Source: Apoderus coryli
Taxonomy: Eukaryota > Arthropoda > Insecta > Coleoptera > Attelabidae
Direction: 5' to 3'
Length of the DNA stretch: 64,000 nucleotides
Assembly (NCBI GenBank): GCA_911728435.2
Contig: OU452200.1
Coordinates: forward strand, 24,939,715-25,003,714
Under the pieces are notes generated by a model. The model was not told the origin of the DNA. It searched no databases and saw only the letters and a list, made by a program, of their open reading frames with translations. The translations under genes were made by a program, and so were the position numbers. Below are positions 59,601-61,232 of the stretch, piece by piece; positions within the stretch are counted from its first letter, which is position 1; each line of letters starts with the position of its first letter.

Positions 59601-61232
59601 TTAAATCGAGTAATTTCCGAGTTACAAGCGGAGTGCCACAGGGCACATCTTTTGCCCCTCTTTTATTCTCTCTATTTGTAAACGATATAGGTTCAAACAT
59701 TACTAGTAACAAATTATTATTTGCAGACGATTGTAAAATATTTCGTATTATAAGAACAGTTGACGATTGTCAGGAGTTGCAGAGAGATGTGGAACAGCTG
59801 TCGAGCTGGTGTGCGATAAATAAATTAGATTTAAACATCGGCAAGTGCAACATAATATCCATAACTAATAAATTTAATAAAATTATATACGATTATAAAA
59901 TTAATGACTTGTCATTGGGCAGGGTGGAGTCAGTGAAGGATTTAGGTATTATCATTGATGCAAAATATTCATTTGCTGAACATATCAATGAAACGGTTAA
60001 CGCTGCATTTAAGAGATTGGGCTTTGTTATCCGGAACTCGAGAAATATGAATGATCCGAACACTCTAACTGCACTTTTTTCAAGTCTTGTCAGGTCTAAA
60101 CTTGAGTATGGTTGTATTATATGGAATCCGGTTTACAGGAAATATGAGACTCTGCTGGAGGGTGTTCAGAGACAATTTTTGAAATGTATGGCATTTCGAA
60201 TTGATGGTCGTTATCCATGTAGAGGTATTGACCAGCAACTTTTGCTGGACAGATTTCAATTTGATTCGCTATTGAATCGAAGGAAAATATCTTTTCTTCA
60301 GTTCTTGTATAAAATCTGCAATTCATTGATTAATTGCCCTGAGCTTCTTTCTCAGGTTCCGTTTACAGCACCAATCCGTACAACCAGAAATGCGCATCCT
60401 TTTTCGAATCCCATTCCTAATTCCAATTACCTTAGACGAACCCCAATATATGCTGCCTCTGAGCTTTTCAATATACACTATTCTGATGCTGATTTGAATT
60501 GTATTAAGTATCAAAGATTTTGTATTTTCATCGCTAGTGCAATTCAGGCTCATTAAAATTGAAATGTCGAAGTTGTTCAATTTGTTTTTTTTTTGTATTG
60601 ACTCTTTTTTTTTTCTTTTTTTTTCATCCCTTTCTTTGGGATACTGAATGTATTATGTTTTTTTATATTATTTCTGTTTATTATACATTAGAATTGTATT
60701 GTATTGTCTTATTATTGGAGATTTCTCCGTTAGACAATAAAGCTTATTATTATTATTATAATGTTGAAAATCGACATCCATCCATTTTTACTATGACACC
60801 TAGTCAATTACACTTTGATTGAATTTAACCGCTTTAGAATGTACCTAATTAAACATTTTTATCGTTATTCCGAATTTTTGGATCTAATAATAAAATTGGT
60901 ATATTCTCCGTGTAGCGTTTCACAAAATAATAATAATTTTTATAAAATTAATTTCTTAAAAATATTTAAGTTTTTATTTGTTATATTACCTCAATAATGA
61001 AAAATTCTCCAATAGTCAAGCAGCCAGCCATCAGAATCCGACCATGTTCAAAAAATTTAATCGTTTCTATAGGGTTTTCGGTCAAATTAAAAGTCACCAT
61101 GATGGTAGGTTTTGATTCGTTGTATAGTGACACTAGTTGTAACTCTCCATTTTCATATCCAACTGCTAAATATGGCAGTTCACTATTTTCAGTTATAACC
61201 AAGGCACGATTTTTTAAGTTTAATGTAGACAT
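11537..61232 (-). CDS. CFAP43: CFAP43 (WDR96) gene, 16 coding exons, N-terminus outside the window
   Basis: Exons in transcription order: 61232-60990, 53653-53518, 53194-52938, 50496-50233, 41075-40716, 36103-35850, 32579-32342, 29063-28854, 27217-27008, 22219-21918, 20800-20606, 20542-20311, 16910-16638, 16549-16406, 15541-15258, 11678-11537. All have GT/AG borders, phases agree at every junction, and the sum is 3744 nt (1247 codons plus stop). The layout matches vertebrate CFAP43 from about residue 450 to the end: WD40 repeats, then coiled coil with the ERALMAMMNGVLEV, DKSFKREF, WEHKKLRMQ and final LRLRTFP signatures. CFAP43 works with CFAP44 in the complex tethering the inner arm dynein I1/f head to doublet microtubules; in insects this means sperm flagella. 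CFAP44 is the paralogue to exclude, but the YHGG WD repeat and the C-terminal motifs favour CFAP43. Family assignment is from memory, not a search. Confidence 0.88.
11858..13122. mobile_element. Non-autonomous hAT element with 8-bp target duplication
   Basis: Begins CAGTGGCGGCTTGTGG and ends ACAAGCCGCCACTG. The flanking 8 bp ATGTGCAC is identical on both sides (11850-11857, 13123-13130), which is hAT-type. GTGAAGC-rich subterminal sequence appears at both ends. No transposase is visible; the interior holds AT-rich sequence and a simple ATA repeat with poly-T near 12430-12470. It sits in the last CFAP43 intron. Confidence 0.85.
13370..13745 (-). pseudogene. Possible Ty3/Gypsy-like gag fragment
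   Basis: Minus-strand reading gives broken pieces such as FFDDLKHADTLTGI and RHCPAEDVLVHALQFEVSE in different frames. These resemble the C-terminal part of insect gag proteins, where a FIDAL..ARP..L..A...A.E.E pattern is usual. The likeness is loose and there are several stops, so this is a tentative call. No pol was seen beside it. Confidence 0.3.
13932..13973 (-). ncRNA. Hammerhead ribozyme, complete core, sense to CFAP43
   Basis: Read on the minus strand: stem I CACCA, core CTGATGA, stem II GTCG/CGAC with loop TGGAT, core GAAA, short self-complementary stem III CGGCCG, then TC and stem I TGGTG. All invariant hammerhead positions (CUGANGA, GAAA, GUC cleavage triplet) are present; cleavage would follow the C of GTC. 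Stem I is extended by a 14-bp outer stem (13899-13912 with 13993-14006), giving the internal loop used by natural hammerheads for the stem I/stem II contact. The very short stem III is usual in retroelement and satellite hammerheads, which often act as dimers. It lies in the last CFAP43 intron on the transcribed strand. Confidence 0.85.
14007..15257. other. Last-intron sequence with no recognised gene
   Basis: AT-rich, with pyrimidine-rich stretches on the plus strand (13.75-14.7 kb). A plus-strand ORF at 14807-15046 is Asn-rich and shows no family resemblance, so I do not call it a gene. Confidence 0.5.
15258..15541 (-). CDS. CFAP43: CFAP43 exon o: coiled coil
   Basis: 284 nt, acceptor TATTTTTAG, donor GCAAG before GTAATG (phase 2). 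It encodes FTRDMQNYLKNKSLGRKTDS, YEWELELIGVSYGKRIKEKK and helical charged sequence ending in EKKEPEVMQA. It corresponds to TREVQ.YL.DKD and the following coiled coil. Confidence 0.9.
15542..16405. other. CFAP43 intron, no recognised element
   Basis: AT-rich sequence between exons n and o. A TTCGAACGCC motif occurs twice (around 16135 and 16255), which could mark a small repeat, but no inverted ends were seen. Confidence 0.5.
16406..16549 (-). CDS. CFAP43: CFAP43 exon n: WEHKK motif
   Basis: 48 codons, acceptor ATTGTAG, donor ATG before GTAAGG, phase 0. It encodes AAGSKKIKVIQQNMAFRRQV and TAEWEHKKLRMQINDLIEQK followed by TDIENVM. LEWEHKKMRMQMEDL...DIQML is one of the strongest signatures of CFAP43. 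The intron to exon m is 88 bp. The exon has no useful Met-initiated ORF and was found by splice-phase reading. Confidence 0.92.
16638..16910 (-). CDS. CFAP43: CFAP43 exon m: coiled coil
   Basis: 91 codons, acceptor TTTTATTTAG, donor TTA before GTAAGT, phase 0. It encodes LRAGQVQIQDAENTTATFQK, NQQVLEIRESRLKLLLNSQT, VLRRGLVEVALTGSLDDFVD and SILVPKKEIEEVNKFIL. It matches human FLLKQGQVEVE...YSD.LLIHRSVVEELN. Confidence 0.92.
17248..18187. mobile_element. Long-TIR MITE (mariner type, 940 bp)
   Basis: Starts CAAGGTGTTTCTAAAAAAGC and ends with its reverse complement (AAACACCTTG), flanked by TA on both sides. The two arms, each around 400 bp, pair across most of the element: the TTATTCATTTTGTGTC block at about 17565 matches its complement at about 17850, and the GGTAAACGGGGG/CCCCC stretch at 17510 matches 17910. 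It has no coding capacity, so it would depend on a transposase elsewhere. Confidence 0.85.
18188..18830 (+). mobile_element. Penelope-like element fragment (RT tail and GIY-YIG domain)
   Basis: The ORF to 18634 runs from the end of an RT thumb (FRIDAINKAKNALIRNNYP, then IPYIKGLSENIKNKLKKH) into THIVYKIPCKNCTSTYIGQT and KQHLQKRLANH, which is the CCHH-GIY-YIG endonuclease of Penelope-like elements (YIGQT plus the preceding Cys pair). After a stop, the next frame continues HEFDFENTTILTMEHNKRKR, EILEIIYIKKDQNSIN and HIQHFSQVYHNI, the normal C-terminus. The copy is truncated on the 5' side exactly at the MITE end and is nonfunctional. Confidence 0.85.
18990..19430 (+). repeat. Penelope-type terminal repeat (pLTR) with hammerhead-like motif
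   Basis: It lies 160 bp after the GIY-YIG fragment on the same strand and shares long stretches with the minus-strand repeat at 21045-21300 (ACAACGATGTTTTAAG, CAACATAAATGGAGTTGTCG, TGAACCTAAATTACC). At 19317 it contains CTGAAGA, an ACAAC/GTTGT stem with loop, then CGAAAC, the order of a hammerhead core and stem II. Stem III and the cleavage site do not fold convincingly, so activity is doubtful. Confidence 0.6.
19466..19566. repeat. Mariner-type terminal fragment (CAGGGTTATTCACG family)
   Basis: TACAGGGTTATTCACGCCATACGACACGGAATAGGG with following sequence shared with 35100-35190. It resembles the TIR tip of the 7850-11179 element. Only one end is present. Confidence 0.6.
20311..20542 (-). 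CDS. CFAP43: CFAP43 exon l
   Basis: 232 nt, acceptor GTTGTTAG, donor AGG before GTAACA. It completes Lys from exon k and continues KRPKVNFRNIN, then LEQLDLFIGIPPTIDETTY and ICKHRRLRIEYEIR. This corresponds to the LADLD.PEHMPEGLEP.VWERFC..RR.KV.SE segment. The intron to exon k is only 63 bp. Confidence 0.9.
20606..20800 (-). CDS. CFAP43: CFAP43 exon k
   Basis: 195 nt, acceptor TTTTTGTAG, donor TATAA before GTAAGC (phase 2). It encodes NNIKKYEELLMKQHETLND and KEKILDKSFKREFQEM followed by VVQEVAVKLYK. The KxLDxxFKREF motif is diagnostic of the family (human EDKVLDRAFKREF). Confidence 0.9.
21045..21300 (-). repeat. Second Penelope-type terminal repeat, inverted
   Basis: Minus-strand homologue of 18990-19430, containing the same GACAAC...GTTGTC hairpin followed by GAAAC. 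The core here reads TTGAGGA instead of CTGANGA, so the motif is degenerate. The Met-initiated minus-strand ORF at 21042-21254 is simply this repeat read through. Confidence 0.55.
21918..22219 (-). CDS. CFAP43: CFAP43 exon j: coiled coil
   Basis: 302 nt, acceptor TTTTATCAG, donor CTTCT before GTAAGT (phase 2). It encodes KEPAEFNEEDLRAVSEYDD, ALNTEREKYKTLLEAEFTRL, SIRKFNGKIWECTRLKM and HEQEKTLL, matching the human EEK..FKEYEKKV..LNEEKEKYKK.LEAEL and FDETLTKLFERKVK region. Confidence 0.92.
22353..22692. repeat. (TTATA)n microsatellite, left half
   Basis: About 68 near-perfect copies of the pentamer TTATA. It abuts the poly-T that marks the 3' end of the minus-strand non-LTR element. Confidence 0.95.
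23022..25741 (-). pseudogene. Non-LTR ORF2: apurinic endonuclease and RT, one frameshift
   Basis: 25741-24263 encodes the endonuclease: NVRGLRTK, LTETWLHDGI, RGGGVLCAV and VGDFNINSS (catalytic Asp-Asn), then the linker into RT (KKNCTDIPIQ, KNKKSLGHDLIPRFVLKGC). A frameshift near 24285 moves the frame, and 24176-23022 continues with QHGFRLNRSTTGNL, YTDFTKAFDKVNH, SGVPQGSALGPILF and SLFADDLKLF (Asp-Asp intact). Otherwise the frame is open over 2.7 kb, so this is a fairly young copy broken by a single indel. Confidence 0.8.
25734..26440 (-). pseudogene. Non-LTR ORF1 with three zinc knuckles, 5'-truncated
   Basis: The C-terminal part (25734-26054) has two CCHC-type knuckles (CYNCCQYGHVSKYC and CYYCGESHAAEKC) and a third Cys/His cluster (CPNCRKL...HRATDPAC). 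This is the RNA-binding region of Jockey-type ORF1 proteins. Upstream are LKSVRQLKSGGVILE and FIITGIEIGF in the RRM-like region, in a different frame. The protein start is missing at the microsatellite junction. Confidence 0.7.
26449..26766. repeat. (TTATA)n microsatellite, right half
   Basis: About 63 copies of the same pentamer in the same strand register as 22353-22692. The long Tyr/Ile/Leu ORFs that can be read through it in three frames are artefacts of the repeat. Confidence 0.95.
27008..27217 (-). CDS. CFAP43: CFAP43 exon i: most conserved segment
   Basis: 70 codons, phase 0 at both ends, donor ATG before GTGAGC. It encodes DDELTITPYISPSEQAILDA, DDFRERALMAMMNGVLEVKW and EDELKMDVPKPKCM. 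The RERAL.xMMxGVLEVK.ED.LKM..P.P block is a hallmark of CFAP43. The intron between exons h and i is almost entirely a transposable element. Confidence 0.92.
27266..28828. mobile_element. Nested pair of long-TIR MITEs filling CFAP43 intron h-i
   Basis: The outer element has inverted arms 27266-27455 and 28650-28828 (GGGTGTCCCACCGG at the left tip, CCGGTGGAACACCC at the right; inner landmark GTCAACTTGCTTATTT and its complement). Inside it, 27456 to about 28410 is a second palindromic element: TATATACAAAATTACGGGG near 27540 pairs with sequence near 28315, and the CTGATTCAG-type block near 27770 pairs with 27975. Neither codes for protein. Confidence 0.8.
28854..29063 (-). CDS. CFAP43: CFAP43 exon h: coiled coil
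   Basis: 70 codons, acceptor GCTTGTAG, donor CAG before GTACCG, phase 0. It encodes KLKKEANKAFQETRKLKERE, IKEKHARLRHII and DPVWVQEENPHLIIQ, corresponding to the AFNKDF..MYKQKEQEI..VKEKN.RI segment in the vertebrate protein. Confidence 0.9.
29100..30120. other. CFAP43 intron, no recognised element
   Basis: AT-rich sequence between exons g and h. It contains a 37-bp stretch (29453-29489) that recurs exactly at 39505-39541, so part of it is repetitive. Confidence 0.5.
30125..30297. repeat. Perfect 70-bp inverted repeat with 33-bp loop
   Basis: 30125-30194 and 30228-30297 are exact reverse complements (TAAACTGACAATCG ... GCTAACAA and its partner). The loop and right arm hold a hammerhead core. 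Perfect identity over 70 bp points to recent formation or ongoing correction between the arms. Confidence 0.9.
30209..30251 (+). ncRNA. Hammerhead ribozyme motif, complete core
   Basis: Stem I TCTC, core CTGAGGA (fits CUGANGA), an unpaired T, stem II GCTAAC/GTTAGC with loop ATT, core GAAA, short stem III CGCGCG, TC, then stem I GAGA. Cleavage would follow C30247. Stem I can continue beyond an internal loop with TTTTAA/TTAAAA. The layout equals that of the 13.9-kb copy (self-complementary 6-nt stem III, GUC triplet) but the sequence is different. The left arm of the surrounding inverted repeat carries only the 3' half. It is antisense to CFAP43. Confidence 0.75.
30340..30700 (-). pseudogene. 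pogo-like DDE transposase C-terminal fragment
   Basis: The minus strand reads RTPPYMYELNPIEFTYAKLK, the LPPY.P.LNPIE..W..LK motif around the third catalytic residue. It is then followed by NDWNSLSRHVKELEEECWRK and an acidic tail (DDDSETDDNDDAQVDE), the usual C-terminal order of insect pogo-type transposases. Stops interrupt it and the first two catalytic residues are absent. Confidence 0.65.
31000..31520. other. Unrecognised GC-richer stretch in intron
   Basis: 31040-31250 is richer in GC than its surroundings and allows a plus-strand ORF (31017-31292), but I recognise no domain, tRNA box pair or inverted ends. It may be an unclassified repeat. Confidence 0.3.
31530..31870 (-). pseudogene. 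BEL/Pao integrase fragment
   Basis: The minus strand encodes LNTDSAVLAIGRFIA, a stop, then RGEPHTVWNDNGNNLKASEL and DEIRWKFNQAQHIWVVFRRD. These match the BEL/Pao integrase core (LSTDS...AI.RFIARRG.P..IWSDNGTNF and ..W.F.PP.SPH.GG.WERL). It is a short isolated piece, abutting a Harbinger fragment at its 5' edge. Confidence 0.7.
31871..32101 (-). pseudogene. PIF/Harbinger nuclease N-terminal fragment
   Basis: The minus strand reads ERRRSTICNKKMEIFLRYLS followed by DPGYHCGVAEDFGIRRTTA and, after a stop, KTIDWVLHKVLQKA. This is the helical region ahead of the DDE domain in HARBI1-like nucleases (K...ALRFLA.G.FQ..VG...GISQ.TVSR.V..V). The catalytic part is missing. Confidence 0.65.
32342..32579 (-). 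CDS. CFAP43: CFAP43 exon g
   Basis: 238 nt, acceptor TTTGTAG, donor GAG before GTGAGC. It completes a Glu codon from exon f and encodes KLLEKLSKPPTLPKEDY, then IREWEETEVNQ and PLHPGHYKQRELVTFFQCDV, the last matching the human YSQLDLYTREQKINQIILLQ region. The exon lies about 100 bp from the end of the MITE at 32687. Confidence 0.88.
32687..33706. mobile_element. Long-TIR fold-back MITE (1020 bp)
   Basis: Ends CAGGGTGTTAGTAAATAA and TTATTTACTAACACCCTG, with TA on both sides (32685-32686, 33707-33708). The arms are about 430 bp each and pair over nearly their whole length, with a central ~150-bp spacer. A second, interrupted copy is at 46626-48885. The ORFs readable in the arms are not genes. 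It separates the RT remnant at 33709 from exon g. Confidence 0.9.
33709..34560 (-). pseudogene. Jockey-like RT fragment cut off by the MITE
   Basis: The minus strand has SRTIPLPKDKNITAINKLRP, ISILPVLSKALEKIMNSQI (34092-34328) and, near 33800, GVPQGSILSPLLFNIYICN. The region between encodes the QSGFR/KAFD area with frameshifts. The YADD box is missing because the MITE at 32687-33706 begins before it. A divergent N-terminal part with KKTFWKLNNSPGV is at 34350-34550. Confidence 0.7.
34561..34905 (-). pseudogene. RTE-like RT fragment
   Basis: 34589-34873 reads PETQCGFRPNRGTADMIFS, DRQIQEKSREQNGPLYMGFV and DLVKAFDSVNRENLWRILKL. The QCGFRPNRGTxDMIF and LYMxFxDLxKAFDSVNR motifs are characteristic of RTE-type elements. 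It directly abuts the Jockey-like fragment in the same orientation, so two different non-LTR remnants are juxtaposed. Confidence 0.7.
35098..35290. repeat. Mariner-type terminal fragment
   Basis: AGGGTTATTCACGACACGGAATAGTGTGG and the downstream TACAGGGTGTCCCAAATA block repeat the order seen at 7850-8000 and 19466-19566. Confidence 0.6.
35508..35712 (+). repeat. Palindromic repeat, copy 1
   Basis: Shares about 200 bp with the minus strand of 52255-52455 (TTTTCCTAAAAATTATG, CATTAAAACAGTCGTAGAAA, CATGTTCGTTGCAC). It is internally palindromic (CTCACATGAAATGA with TCATTTCATG; TTTGCAGCATGAG with TGCTGCAAACG). It is probably a MITE. Confidence 0.65.
35850..36103 (-). CDS. CFAP43: CFAP43 exon f: coiled coil
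   Basis: 254 nt, acceptor CTTGTAG, donor GAAGA before GTAAGT (phase 2). It encodes VYLKALITARDKVTKYMIE then TYWNPMGVRWEVLMGIF, corresponding to the CWDSM.VKGR.. segment of vertebrate CFAP43, and ends with MEEQRKIEMFIWSNDSFQPW. Confidence 0.88.
36205..36985. repeat. 780-bp inverted repeat carrying a hammerhead motif in each arm
   Basis: Arms of about 360 bp (36205-36570 and 36620-36985) pair with about 90 percent identity by eye (AAATCAATTTAATATGC with its complement at the far end; GTGCCACGAATTAGTTTAGT near 36760 with its complement near 36400). The right arm holds a near-complete hammerhead and the left arm a mutated one. No coding sequence is present. A fold-back Penelope-type terminal repeat is the simplest reading. 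Confidence 0.8.
36889..36949 (+). ncRNA. Hammerhead ribozyme-like motif, long stem III
   Basis: Stem I GTACC (followed by an extra A), core CTGATGA, an extra T, stem II GGGA/TCCC with an 8-nt loop, core GAAA, stem III CATGT paired with ATATG (one G-T) around a 10-nt loop, cleavage triplet GTA, then stem I GGTAC. Cleavage would follow A36944. The extra A between stem I and the core weakens the case. The inverted copy near 36250-36310 (minus) has TTGATAA instead of CTGATGA and is probably dead. Confidence 0.55.
37070..37990. other. CFAP43 intron, no recognised element
   Basis: AT-rich sequence between the 36.2-kb inverted repeat and the Harbinger element. A plus-strand ORF at 37245-37532 shows no recognisable domain. 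Confidence 0.45.
37995..39192. mobile_element. PIF/Harbinger element, internally deleted
   Basis: Ends GGCTCGGTTGTACAA and TTGTACAACCGGGCC, flanked by TAT on both sides (37992-37994, 39193-39195), a PIF/Harbinger-type 3-bp duplication. Two converging gene starts survive: plus-strand MENNVRATNFSARED from 38283 (Myb/SANT-like protein) and minus-strand MDVWEDITDDEDF then FELVNNVAHRRAPYI from 38966 (nuclease). Between them is a short non-LTR 3' piece (YNKLPQNFTSLSISRFKLKV, about 38590-38690). The catalytic domain is gone. Confidence 0.8.
39200..40370. other. CFAP43 intron, no recognised element
   Basis: Contains the second copy of the 37-bp repeat (39505-39541; first copy 29453-29489). No gene or complete element was recognised. 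Confidence 0.45.
40377..40492. repeat. 116-bp fold-back with perfect 20-bp arms
   Basis: GGATAAATCCTGCGTTAAAT at 40377-40396 and its exact reverse complement at 40473-40492. The spacer is 76 bp. It may be a tiny MITE. Confidence 0.7.
40716..41075 (-). CDS. CFAP43: CFAP43 exon e: start of coiled-coil region
   Basis: 120 codons, acceptor CACAG, donor GAA before GTATTATG, phase 0. It encodes KTEIDQERKDYLQKLKSSDK, RPTLGFEAEPRFNNKCWKEI and helical charged sequence (EREQEICRAERNKILKEFRE). It follows exon d in phase across a 9.2-kb intron. The human protein has a somewhat longer linker here, so a short extra exon in that intron cannot be excluded. Confidence 0.85.
41763..42162 (-). pseudogene. DDE transposase C-terminal fragment (mariner type)
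   Basis: Two overlapping minus-strand frames give LLLHDGEPAHFSRVAREFLS then WIGLGGPHVWSARSPDLNPL and DFSLWGHLKSLVYVTPAKNE. These are the second catalytic Asp (HDGEPAH) and third Asp (SPDLNPLDF) regions of DUF4817-type transposases. The frame switch lies near 42050. The N-terminal helix-turn-helix and first Asp are missing. Confidence 0.75.
42412..44285. mobile_element. TIR element with CAGCCTTxTGCTGTAA ends
   Basis: CAGCCTTCTGCTGTAAGAAC at the left and the complement of CAGCCTTATGCTGTAAAAAC at the right. They are followed inward by ACATTGACTT and other paired stretches (ATTTCAATAAATATTGA and its partner) for about 180 bp. No intact transposase is present. The plus-strand remnant at 43299 hints at PIF/Harbinger. 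Confidence 0.6.
43299..43491 (+). pseudogene. Possible Harbinger nuclease C-terminal tail
   Basis: MDNNLCVVDNCGNEYDADDD, acidic sequence, RNRPQE, stop, then PDDVQNRVIENIVWEHQLFL. PIF/Harbinger nucleases end with LHN.C....., an acidic patch and a helix like this. The match is weak and only the tail is present. Confidence 0.3.
44607..44899. mobile_element. Small hairpin MITE (~290 bp)
   Basis: Arms of about 70 bp (AATAATTTCGTGACAAAGCG near 44610; the complement ending near 44899) pair well (GCGGACAAAATGA, TTTTGTTTAATTTAGCA). The 150-bp centre has no ORF. Target duplication is unclear. Confidence 0.75.
44940..45830. other. AT-rich LTR-like stretch
   Basis: No coding sequence. Its composition and a short palindrome (TTAATATAATTATTCG...TAATTATATTAA near 45210) recall the stretch beside the BEL element at 4.0 kb, so a solo LTR is possible. 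I could not find paired ends. Confidence 0.25.
46626..48885. mobile_element. Second copy of the 32.7-kb fold-back MITE, split by a retrotransposon
   Basis: 46626-46944 and 48483-48885 match the two arms of the 32687-33706 MITE (TGATTCTGCATGAAAAAATAATGACAG-type block at the left; CGCAGTTATTTACTAACACCCTG at the right). The break is near the MITE centre, where a non-LTR element has inserted. Confidence 0.85.
46945..48482 (+). mobile_element. Internally deleted non-LTR retrotransposon
   Basis: ORF1 (about 46970-47770): a Cys-rich PHD-like end (KCCGLSTEELSRVAAAIK then WTCQTCTNVV), a coiled coil (47068-47466), and after a frame break EYTNLRSVMERRLSQDETDV, the usual nucleic-acid-binding part. ORF2 starts near 47774 (YYQNVGGMRSKFVQL, SRGGGVLVAVRQEL) but stops after about 100 codons of endonuclease. 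The sequence then jumps to a 3' UTR ending in AAATAAATAAATAA. The RT is deleted. Confidence 0.8.
48890..49880. other. CFAP43 intron, no recognised element
   Basis: AT-rich; a few short ORFs without domains. 49.75-49.87 kb (GGAGACCTACTC-type, proline-rich if read) may be the edge of the adjoining retrotransposon fragment. Confidence 0.4.
49890..50065 (-). pseudogene. Non-LTR retrotransposon C-terminal Cys-His fragment
   Basis: The minus strand reads CRLCLVDDETARHVLCSCPL followed by VARGKFAISGELT. CRxC..ddETaeHlLC.CpaLa is the zinc-knuckle tail after the RNase H domain of I/R1-type non-LTR elements. It lies just downstream of CFAP43 exon d in the intron. Confidence 0.65.
50233..50496 (-). CDS. 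CFAP43: CFAP43 exon d: last WD40 repeats
   Basis: 88 codons, acceptor TTTTAG, donor GAG before GTATTA, phase 0 at both ends. YYAVTWGFDGLVIVT and HRYHGGVKKAYVDALGK followed by TTISLGYDGVLNVMNLE are WD40 strands. The YHGG turn matches CFAP43 (SYHGGGIKSLAFS) and not CFAP44, which has a Tyr-Gly-Gln-Ile turn there. This is the best single residue-level argument for CFAP43. Confidence 0.88.
50665..50730 (-). tRNA. tRNA-Ala(TGC)-like pseudogene or SINE head
   Basis: The minus strand has GGGCTTAGCTCAGTGGTAAA (A box), an anticodon-loop region CTTTGCGTG and GGTTCGATGC (B box), followed by a T run. The spacing fits a tRNA, but the acceptor and T stems do not pair well, so this is a decayed gene or the head of a tRNA-derived SINE rather than a working tRNA. 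Confidence 0.45.
51480..51506 (+). ncRNA. Isolated hammerhead-core-like motif
   Basis: CTGATGA, T, GGAA/TTCC stem with loop TAAG, then CGAAAC. Stem II and both core strands are right, but no stem I or cleavage triplet could be placed, so it is only a partial motif. Confidence 0.3.
51549..52106. repeat. Compound repeat with inverted arms and 105-bp direct repeats around a hammerhead
   Basis: Inverted arms: 51549-51657 and 51803-51947 (GGGCTTGTTTAACAAAACAAG and its complement; GGTTTGGCTGTCAACTAC and its complement). Direct repeats: 51668-51772 and 52000-52106 (TTTATGGGGTCAGTGACC to ACACATTATTTTACA), nearly identical. The right arm contains an intact hammerhead. The left arm has the same motif lacking about 34 nt that include GAAA and the cleavage site. 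No protein is encoded. Confidence 0.8.
51838..51879 (+). ncRNA. Hammerhead ribozyme, complete core
   Basis: Same 42-nt sequence as the minus-strand copy at 13932-13973: stem I CACCA/TGGTG, CTGATGA, stem II GTCG/CGAC, GAAA, stem III CGGCCG, GTC cleavage triplet (cut after C51874). Stem I continues past an internal loop as CTGTCAAC (51819-51826) with GTTGACAG (51891-51898). It is antisense to CFAP43 in the intron between exons c and d. Confidence 0.85.
52255..52455 (-). repeat. Palindromic repeat, copy 2
   Basis: Inverted relative to 35508-35712, same internal palindrome (CTCATGCTGCAAACGATCATACTCG-type core). Partial relatives (AAAGGCATTTAAAGACAGTCGTAGAA) are at 51075 and 52790. Confidence 0.65.
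52938..53194 (-). CDS. CFAP43: CFAP43 exon c: WD40 region
   Basis: 257 nt with donor GTAAAC. It encodes NQVIRYCVVDGQIVN, an acidic insert (NKEDSEEDFFP) and TRLIPTYKHHRDRIFYAIPF followed by GSWNLHVLQSKRG. It aligns with the linker between WD repeats where the human protein has the IFGFCSQSPYVCSYKMP segment. Confidence 0.85.
53518..53653 (-). CDS. CFAP43: CFAP43 exon b: WD40 region
   Basis: 136 nt, beginning GGCTTTCC after TTTTAAG and ending GCTG before GTACGT (phase 1). It encodes GFPGNQMKVVTYVF, then CQIVDYMLVSSDNLYRIFL and TSTKYLAG. It is too short to stand out as an ORF. It was found because it joins exon a (phase 0) and exon c (phase 1) exactly. Confidence 0.8.
53660..56470. other. CFAP43 intron with mariner-type ends, otherwise unrecognised
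   Basis: GTGCATGGTTAA-type short repeats at 53.73-53.80 kb. Three close CAGGGTGATGC/GGGGTGAGTCAAAAATGT/GGGGTAACTCAAAAATGT blocks at about 55850, 55965 and 56090 look like stacked mariner termini. One weak exon candidate at 54479 is listed separately. Confidence 0.4.
54470..54531 (+). CDS. Weak candidate first exon of an unknown gene
   Basis: ATG at 54470 opens MESWVFGSESRPGQSEERRV followed by NW and a consensus donor GTAAGT. Codon content looks protein-like. The next visible acceptor (TTTCTTTAG at about 54859) leads to an ORF (VNDPNVKFLILIKSDSAVFV to 55081), but the phases disagree. I do not recognise either piece, and both may be transposon debris. Confidence 0.2.
56476..56650. repeat. Degenerate relatives of the 42-nt hammerhead repeat
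   Basis: CCCTTTCGTCGATCCACTGACC near 56487 equals the reverse complement of the GGATCGACGAAA part of the ribozyme with the CTGATGA side altered. ACACGACTAGTGAGTCGTG near 56606 keeps an arm-like palindrome. Neither has a complete core. Confidence 0.4.
56985..57330 (+). pseudogene. Mariner-type DDE transposase fragment
   Basis: One frame gives NIICFTDECSTYVCTK with the first catalytic Asp. The next gives NNERNVLDYRIWLTKRPEIV then VERRNTQPT, matching the VN.HN.RYW...NP..V.E block. A frameshift lies between them near 57170. Other catalytic motifs are missing. Confidence 0.55.
57690..60762 (+). mobile_element. Non-LTR retrotransposon, ORF2 nearly complete
   Basis: ORF2 runs from about 57702 to 60556 and is followed by a 3' UTR with AATAAAGC and a (TTA)n tail at 60742-60759. 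No ORF1 is present, so the copy is 5'-truncated. It lies in CFAP43 intron a-b in antisense orientation. Similarity to the minus-strand element at 22.7-26.4 kb is clear in the protein (same endonuclease and RT layout), but they are different families with different tails. Confidence 0.85.
57702..60556 (+). pseudogene. Non-LTR ORF2: endonuclease and RT, two homopolymer frameshifts
   Basis: Part 1 (57702-57998): NVRGLNTKVTTFYQ, LTETWLKGGV, SRGGGVLLAI. A run of T near 57990 shifts the frame. Part 2 (about 57991-58425): VLYVPPSTES, LLGDFNIPTY (endonuclease catalytic block). A run of A near 58411-58421 shifts it again. Part 3 (58422-60556): DPKRFWSFIRSKGNSTSIP, VSPIFKKGDKSQVHNYRPVS, QHGFYPKRSTISNLS, YTDFSKAFDRVDHNLL, SGVPQGTSFAPLLF, LLFADDCKIFRII (catalytic Asp pair) and a C-terminal region with RSKLEYGCIIWNP. 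The RT is uninterrupted for over 700 codons, so the element moved recently on an evolutionary scale; the two breaks may be real or read errors. Confidence 0.85.
60990..61232 (-). CDS. CFAP43: CFAP43 exon a (first found): WD40 repeats
   Basis: 81 codons, phase 0 at both ends. It encodes WD40 strands (ELPYLAVGYENGELQLVSLY, then HGRILMAGC and GEFFIIE), matching the region near residue 465-540 of the human protein. The exon begins with an ATG placed directly after TTTATTTAG and ends at GAG before GTAATA. Because the acceptor is convincing and the homologous region is mid-protein, I read the Met as internal. Exons for the N-terminal ~450 residues were not found between here and base 64000. Confidence 0.85.
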
